Positions 12,241 to 24,000 of a stretch of DNA of 64,000 nucleotides are shown in pieces. Both the position numbers and the translations under genes were made by a program. The notes beneath the pieces are model-generated. The model worked only from the letters and a program-made list of their open reading frames with translations, ran no database searches and had not been told where the DNA came from. Within the stretch, counting starts at the first letter, position 1. Each line of letters opens with the position of its first letter. The stretch is from Hymenolepis diminuta (taxonomy: Eukaryota > Platyhelminthes > Cestoda > Cyclophyllidea > Hymenolepididae): assembly GCA_900708905.1 (NCBI GenBank), contig CAADRB010000042.1, positions 124,001-188,000 of the forward strand, read 5' to 3'.

Positions 12241-15200
12241 ATACCCAAATTGAGCATAATGAAGACATCTTCTACGGAGTTCGAGAAATATTTATTGTTT
12301 CGAGAGAGATCGTATTATGTTTCATTTCATTTATTTGCTATATAAGATATTAAAATGCCTTTCAGAAAGCGTTTCCTCCTTTATTCCAAAGATATCAACA
12401 TCCTGAATTTGGCTCTAAATTGGCATGTGGAATAAGCTGAAGAGTCCCACAAATCTATTTTCACTGGAGTCGCTTGAAATGAATTTATGGATTGGGGAGG
12501 CTAATTTGGATATTTTCTAGGAGTTCAGTAACTCTTGTAAGCAGTACAGGCATTCCATTCCCCTGACGTGTTGTTCATTCTACGCTTGTTATAAATTCTA
12601 ATTTTAGTTAAAAGTTTACAAATTGGAATTTGTTCGGTTCCAAATATAGTCTCTTTTTAACTTAGTAAATCCGTTCTTTTACCCCATTAGGCAGTTGGGA
12701 GAAATCACTAGTGATGTAAAGCCGATAATTTTTAATTAAAACAGATAGCGTGACTGCCTGACTGTTCTAACATTCGGAGAGACATTTAACAGACCCCCCT
12801 TAATATATACGTTCTCAACTTAGGCTATAAAGAACACTTTCGTATGTCAAGTAATCAATACTTTTTTTCAGAATAATAAGCAATAAATTCGTTTCTTTAA
12901 TATTATCCAAAATGTTACACAAAATTTTAAATTTTTAACCATGGAAATCAGTCGAAGTCGGTCAACAGAAAGTCCAATAAATGTTAGGGGGAAGGGCATC
13001 TGAAAGATGTTGAAAGCAACGTCAAGATATCAGAGTCTTACTTCATTTGAATTTTTTATTCGAGTTTTACAGTATCCACTAAATGGACACCTCACGTACC
13101 AATAATCACGTTTTATTATTCACTACCTGGATTGCAGGAAATTTTTGTCTACGATGTGCTTATTGACCCGTTTTTTAATCAAAAAGAGGGCCGGTTTTGT
13201 CACTTCATTTCTTGTTCCAATGGTTAAGAAAGCAAATTATCTAACATGATTTTCCGCGGATTACAGTCTTGAGTTTGGGGAAAATGAGATGGCTAAAATT
13301 TTCATACTGCAATTTTAAGTAGTATAAGAAATATTTGGATAGATTTTATAATACTGTAGTATTTCTGCATCTATGACTAACTTAGACTCGAAAAATTTTG
13401 GGATAGCACGGATGTGCCTTACCTCCATGACAATTTATATAATTAAAAGTCAATCCACCGTCTAACCAATGTCAGTTTTAACCAGGCTAACTCAACATAT
13501 CAAAAGCAGTGTGCGTTCACATACCGACAATGTCTTTTAATAACTTTGGAACCAACCGTGGGGTGTGAGTTGCCCATTGAGTCAAAGCAAGATCCCTATG
13601 GTCTTTGATCATAACTGATGGCTCCCTATAAGTAGATCTCGATCGACTCGAATTTTACCAACTGTAAATCCCAACATACTCCAGCTAGTAGTGAAGATTA
13701 TTTATAAGCCTGTGCAATTCAAGACGAGTGCTTTCTCTTGTTATCAAATAAATTTGAACTCGAGTTTTTTAAGGGTGATTGAAAAGTTACTTTAGTCCAT
13801 AAATGCAGAGCTCAGTAAAACATCTGGTCCAACGGCTCTCAAAACTGGGCTCAAATAGAACGAAAAGCTTTCATATTATTAACAGTCATTAACGTCTTAA
13901 ACACACAGGTGCACAGATAGTGACTTTATATCTTCAAATTTCTCTCTTTCCTTCTTCCGGCAAATGTAGCATTGAAAGCTATCCTAATCATATCTCTGAT
14001 ATGAATATTAACCGATCATTTTCCCCTGACCTATTAAACTATATAAACAATGGAAAATAAGCTGTATGTGTAATCAAATTTTATATAAATATTGATTGAA
14101 TACCTACTTAAATATTGATACCTATTGAATTAATCAAATGCCTACACCGGCTTCGTTTCAGTTTATTAAATGCATTATTTGCGGCAAAACACAAGCGGTT
14201 GCTATAGAGCACTTGATGCTTTTAAAACGTCTGAAATGACGAAACATTTTTAAAGGATGCAACCGTAGTCCGGAAGAGAAAATCAAATTCAACCATATGT
14301 GGGGAAATTAAAGGATAAAACGAACGCCTTAGACTTCCGTCAAGCGTAGCAACTGCACAGTCATAAAACATTATGTATTTTAATAATTTTTCCGCCAAAG
14401 AGGCCATAAGTGGTTTTTTGTTAATTAGTGTTTATTGACACAAAACTCCCTAGAGGACATAGTACTAAGAGACCCAATTATACTATATTAATGTTATATT
14501 TTCTGTTGAATTTTAATAACGAATAAGAACCTGAAATTTTCTTTCAAACAGCAGGATAATGCTAAGATGCTTTTGAACAATTTACGGATTACTATGTTCA
14601 TCAAAGTGAAGAAATAAACATAAATCCAAAAAAGAACTCATTTTTTATTCTCGATCACGAAAATGTGGAAAAGTGTTCCTCTTATGTAAAGTACTTCCAA
14701 GTATGGCTTAAATAAGAGTATGCTAGTCAAACATTCCTAATTTTCACATTTCAATAGAAATTCGGCTTTCGGAAACCGTGCCAGGATTATATTCGTAGTA
14801 AAACCAAGTATTTTCGAAGAGAAGAAAAATGTTAAATTCCGGGATGTTAGGAACTTTTCATAAAACCGATGACATTATGCTCGACACTGTAATCGGATGA
14901 TCAGGCTAAAAAACTAGTGAATATTAAAAAGGTCAGGTCTGCGGAAACTTGGTGAAAACAACGGTGGAAAAGTTGTAATATATTCATTTGAACGTGCAGA
15001 TGACAATTTCTAATAGAAAAATCAGCTGATGAGGAGAAAAATGAAATTAAGCTTGAGAATCATCTCGAACTTTAAATACTTGACAAATAGTGGTAAATTA
15101 ATTTAGGTATTACAATGCTAAGAAAAAATAAATTTTGCCGCTTACATTCAGAGTAATATCGTTTGCAAAGGCCCGCAACTAAATACTGAATTTAGTCCAT

Positions 15201-15596
15201 GTATGACATCCTTTGCTATAAAGCAGACTCAGACTCCAGAGGAATACAAAAAGAAAGATTTTGTGACTCTCCGATAACTTACGCATTACTGATGACCATA
15301 ATTCAATATATTCCTTTCGATTCGCTTCAATCGGAAGACTGTCAGGTGTGTGAAGACTCGTGCTCCATCTATTATTTTGAAATTTCAAGTGACAAATAAA
15401 TGCAATTGTTGGTGGGAGTGAACACCATCAACGAATATCATAAAAGTACCTCACAGCACCCTTTCTGATCATTGATTTTATTTTAAATTATGATCCCAAT
15501 ACTAGATTAATTTAACACTTATTGAAATGGAATAAAATCTTTCCATTTCAGGCAGAAAATCATGATCCAACATTTTATGTAGCGGCAGGGTAGATA
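12241..15596. other. Gene-free region
   Basis: No supported gene. Short frames at 14222-14407 (-) and 15179-15399 (both strands) have no recognisable motif. Base composition matches the neighbouring intergenic DNA. Confidence 0.55.
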
Positions 15597-15601
15597 GTTG
15601 C

Positions 15602-15907
15602 TGTTGTAATCTGCCCTTCTCTGTAGGATACCGTAACCGACTCTTTAGATTCCCTAAGACATCGCACTAGTTACAAACACGACCCGATAACACCACAATA
15701 CAAACAGCTCAAACCATTATTATCAACACGAGGGGCACGTCTTCGTATCGATAGACCGGTTTATATTATGCCCTATTTGCAACCGTAATGTAAATAAATT
15801 CGTTGGAAGAGAAGGGAATTAAAAGAAGCAGGAAACAAGAGGTAGAAGATAAAGAATCTTACATAAGGGAATTATTTTAGGAAAAATACTATTTTTTATA
15901 TGCAACG
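15602..15907 (+). mobile_element. Solo LTR, family L1 copy 1
   Basis: The block begins TGTTGTAATCTGC and ends TATATGCAACG. It is colinear with copies at 28061-28405 and 59438-59723, including the shared phrases TTCGTATCGATAGACC and a GATAAAGAATCTT segment. It is flanked by GTTGC (15597-15601) and GTTAC (15908-15912), a five-base target duplication with one mismatch. The AATAAA-like signal near the right end favours plus orientation. No internal retroelement sequence lies beside it, as expected for a solo LTR left by recombination between two LTRs. Confidence 0.7.
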
Positions 15908-16556
15908 GTTACATTTTGTTATAGTATTAATCTAAGGTGCTAGATTTTAAAAACATCATGTTTTAATTCGATTTGTAACGATAATTATTTATAATGACAA
16001 GGAAAATTCACAATTTAATTTTCAAACGTCATAGGTTCATACATATTTTGATTAATGGTGTTACATCATAGAAATTTTGGAAATAACGATAAGTTGTCTA
16101 GATAGGATCTAATTCCCGAAAGGTATATACTAACCAAGTATTTATTAAAAGAATAGCGAACTTAGAAGTAATAGAGTATATCGCAAATTGCGACAATTTA
16201 AAGAGATGTATCTAGTAATTATTTTATTTCACTGTTAAATAGTGCCTAAAAGTTTGAATGCATTAGTTTAATCGAGGTTTGTTTTTACTCATTGCTTGAC
16301 CTACAAGTGGACTTACTATTTATGGGATTGGACATGAGTATTTATGTTCGATACCTATTTTTTGATAGCAGAGCGCCGCTAAATACAAATTATTTGGTAA
16401 TGTTCAATAGGAAGTTCTACTATGTTCCATTATCTTATAAATGCTTTTATTTAATTTTAAATGATTATTTCTGTTTATTAATCAAACACTTACTTCGTTA
16501 ATAAGCATTAACCAAATTTATTTTATTTCCTTTTTAGGTATTATTTCAATTTAAAA

Positions 16557-17744
16557 ATGCCAGTTGTATTTCATCTCGGTGATCAATCTGTATCCATTCA
16601 TGTCGAAAATAGTTGGAGTATTCTCTTTCTCAAACAGCTTGTTTGCATGAGGCTTAAATGTGATCCCCATGCACATTTACTTTCTCATAATGGAATTCGA
16701 CTCACTGATTGGGAAAGGGTTTCTAATTTCGATTTTCTTCTTCGTGAAGGGACTTCCGTCGATGTCCTTCCGCACATTAATCTCAATCATTTCTATGTTC
16801 TTTGCTATTCCTGTGATAATGTGACTCCAGCTGTTTTTATCACCGACTGTGACAGATGTAATTCCTCAGATTTCACTGTATTTTCTGACGTCGCTAATCC
16901 GGAGATAAAAACGGTTAATGGCATTTGCAATCAATGTCGATATAATTCTGCCAAAGTTACCATCAAATGCTCTAGTGATGTTGAGCACAGTTCTGTAATA
17001 TTTCTAAAACAAGTTTATCGAAATTTAGACGAACTAGTATGTATTGCCTGCCGCTGCGAAGCCAATGAGATTGTTATCAAATTTTGTGATAACAATACTC
17101 ATGTCTTGTGTCTTGATTGTTTCCGGAGTTATGCTGCGAGTTTTCTTTCTGATGCGAACTTTGAAATGATTCCAGATGTTGGTCTAACCTTATCTTGCCC
17201 TATGCGTTGTCCGAATTCCCATATTACTGATACACACTTATTCCGCGTCCTTGGAAAGGCATTCTATTCTCATTATAAAGAGGTGGCAGCTAGACGTTTC
17301 TGCTATTCCGAAGGTTTTTTTTCATGTCCAAATTGTGGAACATTTTGGGAACGACGGGATTCTCAATCTCGGACTAATCGGTTCTTATGTGAAATGCCCT
17401 TAGGCTGTGGAGTGGAATTCTGCTCTTGTTGTCATAATGTTGTCACAGACAATGTTGGATGCACATGCAATCAAAATGATTCTACTACTAATCAACCATC
17501 AGTACCCGAACAGATCAGCCGAATGGGGATTATTGGATCATGGACTAGTATTACGATTAAAACTGAGGATTTGGCGACCAAATCATTGATCGCGAAATCC
17601 TGCAAAACATGTCCTCGATGTAAAAGTCAGACAAATAAAGATGGTGGTTGCAACCATATGACGTGTAGCATCTGTAGGTTTGAATGGTGTTGGATATGTC
17701 ATATTGAGTGGTCGCAAACCTGCCAAGCCAATCATTGGTTTTGA
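16557..17744 (+). CDS. PRKN: Parkin, RBR E3 ubiquitin ligase
   Basis: Complete 395-residue frame in one exon. Order: ubiquitin-like domain (about 1-72), RING0 (about 83-144), RING1 (162-218), IBR (about 257-304) and RING2 (352-395, ending HWF, compared with HWFDV in vertebrates). RING2 carries the catalytic cysteine C365 in GGCNHMTC, with H367 and E376 matching the human C431/H433/E444 set. In the family, PINK1 phosphorylates the Ubl and ubiquitin, releasing parkin to ubiquitinate outer-membrane proteins on damaged mitochondria. Oddities: it is 70 residues shorter than human, because the Ubl-RING0 linker is about 8 residues instead of about 65. Thr66 aligns with phospho-acceptor Ser65. The position of the inhibitory Trp403 appears to be Glu337. 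A splice acceptor (CTTTTTAG) ends at 16537, 19 bases before the ATG, so a 5' UTR intron or trans-splicing is likely. Confidence 0.96.
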   Translation: MPVVFHLGDQSVSIHVENSWSILFLKQLVCMRLKCDPHAHLLSHNGIRLTDWERVSNFDFLLREGTSVDVLPHINLNHFYVLCYSCDNVTPAVFITDCDRCNSSDFTVFSDVANPEIKTVNGICNQCRYNSAKVTIKCSSDVEHSSVIFLKQVYRNLDELVCIACRCEANEIVIKFCDNNTHVLCLDCFRSYAASFLSDANFEMIPDVGLTLSCPMRCPNSHITDTHLFRVLGKAFYSHYKEVAARRFCYSEGFFSCPNCGTFWERRDSQSRTNRFLCEMPLGCGVEFCSCCHNVVTDNVGCTCNQNDSTTNQPSVPEQISRMGIIGSWTSITIKTEDLATKSLIAKSCKTCPRCKSQTNKDGGCNHMTCSICRFEWCWICHIEWSQTCQANHWF

Positions 17745-17774
17745 TTATTTTTATATTTTGGACTGATTTAGGTA

Positions 17775-17780
17775 AATAAA
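17775..17780 (+). terminator. Poly(A) signal of parkin
   Basis: A canonical AATAAA begins 31 bases after the parkin stop codon. It implies a very short 3' UTR and places the end of this transcript well before the DZANK1 start. Confidence 0.6.
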
Positions 17781-18067
17781 TTATTAATTTTTTGTATTTT
17801 TGTCTTCTTCCTTTAGTGGTTGTGTCTGTGGTTCCATTTGTCCTTCCGTCTGCCCGTCTCCTATAGGTGCTTTTTCCACCTGCATGATTTCCTCCCTGTC
17901 TTGACTTTATGCTATAAGTCGAAATTCACTTACGCTTTAATTGCAGCTTTTGAATGCTTATTGCCTTCAACTTTTTTTCCCTATCGCCATAAAATTACAC
18001 GTGTAGAATACCATTTTCAATAATCTAATTCTTTAATGAGCCTTTTCAACTATGTATTTGTTAGGTG

Positions 18068-21000
18068 ATGTCAGCTGGTTCTGTGAAAGCCCCATTAATA
18101 ATCCCTCTTCGACCGCCATCAAAAAGCTACAGCAGTAACGCCGTAGATAGTGCAACTCAAATTGAGATATCTACCAACACTCCGAGGGCTCAGATATACT
18201 TTACAGTAGACGGATCCAGACCGGATCCCAAGTCATGGAAATCTCGTAAACCACAGCTTGGGCCTACGTATCACTATCGGAGTTCATTTACTCTTCAATC
18301 CGGATCAAGAACTATTAAGGCAATGGCTCTCTTACCGTTCGTAACCCTACTTATATTCTGTTAATAATAGTATGAGACTATTTCGTTTTTATCCGTTTGT
18401 GTGTTCGTGTGTTTAGGGATACTGGCCAAGAAAGTAATGTAGTAGCTAAGACTTTCGATGTTATTGAGGCTCCTAAAGTAAATATGAATGGAGAAGTTGA
18501 CAGCCAAATCAATCCGGACGATTATCTTTTCGTCGAGAAACAAAAGAGAGAGATGAAGAAGGTGCAGGTTTCTGCAAAAGATTCCTTGATGGTACGTAGA
18601 AAGCCTTTCGCAAGTGGGAAGAAGCTTACACTTTCGTTAGGTAATTTGCCTTATCGTTGACCTAATTATTTAGTGTGAGTCATTTATTTTCCTTTATAAT
18701 AATATTTTTTGTCTGGGAATAGAACCTGAGGTAAAGTCACTTCTCGTATCCTGCTACGCTTGATATATTGCTTATTGCTGCTTGATTTTATAATCTTAAT
18801 GTAAAGGTAATACTTATATTTATTTTATGCAACGTTAAGTGTTTCAATGGCTCAAATGTAAGCTTCCTTGAAGGATGGTGCTTTATAACTGGTAGATGTT
18901 CTTTTGATTTCTCTCTGATTTGTAGATTCACATTTGGTCATTTTTATGTCCCGTCTATGATATGAAGTTGGTCTATTTAGTTGGTTGAAGCAACGTTCCG
19001 GCATGTATTTTTTCTCTTAATTTTTAAAAATCGATATTTCTGACTAAGTTCCAACACCAAGATACAGTGAATTTTCAATAATGATTACCGTTAAATGTTT
19101 TATGGTCTTTTCATCTATTTTTCTATTTACCGCTTATTGAGTTTCATTTTGTTTTGCTTTTATCTCATTCCTCAAACTATAAGCTCTTTATCGAATGTTC
19201 CAGTTATCCAAACCCCACATATTGAACTCTTCTCTAGCCGTTTTCTATCTATAAGACGAATACCTTCCAATGTAAACATACACTGTCTACTGTTTCGCAC
19301 TCTCTTTTTGTGATGACTTCCATAGCGGCTTGGAAGGACAATAGCTGGTGACTAAGTGAAGGACTTTTTTTCACAAATGATTGAAGCCTTCTCCTATTTT
19401 TTGTACCATTATATGATGCAATGGTTTTGAGCTTAGTTGATCATTTTTAGAAATCTCGGTTTCTTTTTTTTGAATAAAAGCAGTTCCATACATCCATAGT
19501 CAATGAATGTCATTTGGTTGTTATTATCTGTACCATCGTCAAGTACTTAACATCGTAAATCCAACCAGGTAAAGGTTGCTTTATTGTGGGCATTTATTTC
19601 ATGCCTTGTCATTGATCATTTTAGCTCTCCCGTATATTTGTTTGCCATTATTTTTGAACATTCATTATCTCACTCTGTTTGCATTCATGCTTGTTATTTA
19701 TCTGCTATGCGTATTTGCTAACCTCTAACGCTCAATTTTTTTATTCGTTGTACGATTTTAACAATTTTTGGCTTTGATTTTTCCCAAGATTTATCATTGC
19801 CCTGAGTTGAGTGCTAATTTTAATTATTTTCGTCCACTTTAGGAAACGAAAATGAAAATCATAAACCCCCTACAGTAAGTTATCATAATCTTTTCTTCTA
19901 TGTAATCTCGTTCACCGTCGTCCACAAAACGTGAAGCTGTGGAGTTAAACTGTCCCTAATAGAAACCTATTTCCATTTTAACCGAAACTGACTTGTCTCT
20001 AGCAGTGTTATTCCCTCTCTTAACATCTATGTGTTAGGCCCGGGACTTTTCAGCCCATGTGTTAATTCGTCTTAGTCACTAATTTCTTTGTACCCTTTTC
20101 AATACAGCTCTCATATAGCTCACTTCGATATTTTAGGAAGAAAATCCGCTGCTGAGTAAAAGTAAAATTGTGACACAGGAATTGTCAAAACTGAACAAGG
20201 TAATTTTATTAACCTGATTTGATATTTTTAATTAATTAAGATGAGATTCATTTGAATGTCACCTTTATTATATTTCTTTAAGAAAACCCGATCTAGTGGC
20301 AAAAGGAATGAAATGACTCTTCAGTTAAGGACGGACGGTATATTTAAGTAAATACTCAAATAATTTAAGTAAATTTGTTCATTTAGCTGCCCAACGTGCC
20401 TGGCCCCCAGGCCAGAAGATCCTGAATCAGCGTTTTGCACGAGTTGTGGGAGGTCACTACCACCACCCTTGTCACGTTCTGTCGACGCCGACCCTGAATT
20501 CTGTTCCATCTGTGGCTCCAAAATTCCTGTCGACTCTACTAAATGTCTAGTTTGCGAGTCCCCAGTAGCTGAATCTCCAGATAACACAAATCGTCGTATT
20601 TGCCCAATTTGTGGTTGTCTTAATCCGGCTAGGGTTAGATATTGTCTCACTTGTGAATCCGATCTCCCTCAAACACCAACTACTTTTGTGAATATTTCCT
20701 CACTTCTTGACAGCTCAACCCCCCTGCCTACTGAAAATTCAAAGCATTCATCTGTTGCAGACTGCCGAATTTGTTCCAGAGAGAATGCTTTGAGTGCAAG
20801 GTTCTGTGAATGGTGTGGAATTCAAGATCCAGGTGAAGAATTAACCAAGAGGAGGAACTGTATCTGTCCAAGTTGTTTCTGGCAATTACCGAAAGACTCA
20901 AAATTTTGTCCTCAATGTGGATTTGAACTCGTGGCAATTGAAGAAAGGAATTGTTTTGGTGATCAACTTAAGGGTGAGCTTATTCAGGCGATCAAATGTT

Positions 21001-24000
21001 ATTCTCTATTGTGTATTATCATTGCGTATTATTCCTGTTTCAGTTGCTCCTGCCAAATTTTTCAGGAAGACGACGTCTACTCAGACCGTTGGACCTTCTC
21101 CTTATAGCCCTCCTTCTAGGAACAAACTAACAGAATCTTCCAAGGCTAGACTTCCTATGATTGCTCCAATCAGTCCTGGCAAAGGCTAGTCTTTTTAGGG
21201 CTCAATGCTACTAATGCATTTTAAATAGATGTATGCATTTTGTTTATTTTAAAGGTCTGTGGCGGATGCAGATAGAACACCTAGTGGCTCATATAAAGGC
21301 ATATGCTAGGACTAATTCGGAATTTCAAAAGGCCATTAGTGAACCGAGGATGGGAAAGGTAAGTCTAATAGTAGATTAATTGCTATAATCGAAAGCTGCT
21401 CAATTACTTAATTAACAGACTTTTGTCGCATTCTTTCCCTCTATTTTGGTAATTCTTTCCATCTCTGGGCATTTGTAGGTTTTTTAATTCAGATGGAATG
21501 GAGATATATTATTTGATTAGATATATGTTCCTTAGAACCATATCACTGAGACATCTGTTAGCATTATTCAAGGCGATTTGACACACTGTGACTTATCCTT
21601 TTCACTAATGGTACTTATGGGGGTTGTTTTTCTCTTAATATCTTGATGCCTAAAGATGACTAAAGATTAAAGGTATTATCAAATCAAATTTGTTTCAATC
21701 TTCAACTGTCAGTTATTCAAGAAGACTTTCACCGGGATAATGAGCTAATGGATCTTGTATTTTCTCTTTCTCTTGGATTTTAGTTGACCATAGTCGTTAT
21801 GTGGTTTTATTCTTCATCTTGTATTAACCTTCGGAAGTTCAAATTCAAGGAAATCACCTTAAACCCGCATTCAAATTCAACCGATGTCGTTGATCTATCA
21901 AATTAGTTTCAAATGAGGTAGAGTTCGCTTGATTCTCTCTCTTCACTCCAAATTTTACCTTTTTTTACTTTTTTAGGTGCAAAGTAGAATATCAGCACTT
22001 AATTATTTCTAAGGTTACAGTTGACTAAGTAAAATGATTAGGGAAACGGCAGGAGGAATAATAAACCCAACATTGTAAATCTAAGGAGAAAATGGAAATG
22101 TTTTTATATGAGTAAGTGGCTGTTCGGTTGGACAACGCCAGAGTAGTGGTGGTTGTTATGTTTTTCTTGTTAATAATCAAAAAGTGGAAAATTAAAAGTA
22201 CATGGACAAGTGCATATTGGAGCAGTCCACTATCTGCACTTCGTTTGAGATGACGCGATTCTGTTTTCGTGCCTGCCAGATATTGTAAATTTAATTTTTC
22301 GTGATTAATAATAATTTCGTATTATTTTTCTTCCCTAAAGCTCATTTCAGCAGAAGTCATCGGAAATCGGCCGGAAGAAGTATCCATTCTTCTCGTGTTC
22401 CATCAGCATAATTCTTCAATCCAACCACCCACGCGCAATGGCAATGATGGCGCTGGTGACGAATTGGAGGTTTTTGTTGAAGCTCCACGTTTCGCCAGAT
22501 CAAATTACTCCTCTCAACCTCAAAGCAGTGACTACAATAATATTCCTTTAAGGAATCTCTTTTCTGCTAGCACTCCAGTCGAACAGAAGAATCGAACCTT
22601 TCGTAGTATGATTTTATTTCTGGCATTATTTAATAAGTTTAATTTATCAGTCTTTAACGTTATTTATTTAAAAAATGCCAAAATCTTAAAAGGGAGTGTG
22701 GACCAGTCTCATAAATTGAAGCAATAAGAGAAGTTATTTGCATAGGTTGGATAATTCTAAGAAGCCCAGAACGTCAAAACGATATATATTTGATTGGAGA
22801 CAACTAAACATAATTTAGCTAATTCAGCTAATTTGTGAACTTGTAGCTCATCTAGTTTGCAGATGGTTCATTGATGTTGATGGATATATGCTCTAGACCA
22901 CTGCCCAAAATATGCCTGTTATTACCAGTCAGATTAAAGATATCTCCACAGTAATTGCTCGTTTGTTTCCAAATATTCACCACCTTTTCTCTTAATCTCC
23001 AAATTCTAGATAATATCTCTTTGTAAATAAAGACAGGAGCGGTAGAACTCTTTCTATAGCTATAGCCTAGAAAGGGTTTTCTTTCCTTGACTAGTGGTAG
23101 CTTCTCACCTTTGTTCATTTATTTAGGAAAGATTGTGGCGCTACGTTCACCCTCATTAGCTTCAAAACTTACAAAGAAACCTTCTCAGGATCATCCTAAC
23201 AGACCATCGGTAAACCTTGTTTTAGTAATAATGCCCTATTGTTTTTAGGAAGTGGATAGTGTCTTAATGCGTGAATTGCGACCGGGACACAAGGTGGACA
23301 TGTACACAGTAGAACGACTTCTCATGAATGTAAATAATGCTATTTTATTATCAATTTCATTTAGGGGGCAAATCCATCATGTGTGGATCATTATGGAGAG
23401 GCCATTCCTATTCTCGTCAAATCCGATGCTGATGCGAATGCCATTAGTGTCAGGTACTACTGAAATGATTATTAGTTGACTATCTCTTAAATTCTGATTA
23501 GCTTATTGTTAGATTTCCGCAACTAGTAATTATTTGCATTTTTCAGTTCCAATATAACCATCCTTTGCTAATGATTAGAGGCTTGCGTTTCCATATCAAT
23601 TTGTCGCGAATTAGCTTGATTATTAACCCAATTAGGAATAAGGAAGTCGAATCATTTCCAAATTTGATCATCAAATAAAATATAGATATTACTTTTTTCT
23701 CCTAATCGGTGACATATCCATAGTCTCCTATTTCTGCTCCTCATCAGCTTCGATTGTACATATATTTCTCTTTATTCAAGTTAAACGTCAAATTACTGTT
23801 TCTAGATATTCATAAATAAATATTGATATAAAACCGCGTCACCATCGATGACAATATGCGGTCGTCCACTGGCGTATTCTAAGGCTATGGTAGCTCAGCC
23901 GCTGAAGGAAGAAGTGAGTAACTGGGCTACAAACGATGGTTTCTCTTCACCTTTTTAGGAAATTACAGTTGATTAAATTAAACTGGGATGTTCAGATTAG

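Noticed and set aside
15025..15055. Possible hammerhead ribozyme core (CTGATGAGG...GAAA)
   Set aside because: The conserved CTGATGA and GAAA occur in order, but the bases between cannot form stem II and no flanking stem I/III pairing was found. Similar CTGATGAG matches at 62969 and 23735 (reverse strand) fail the same test.
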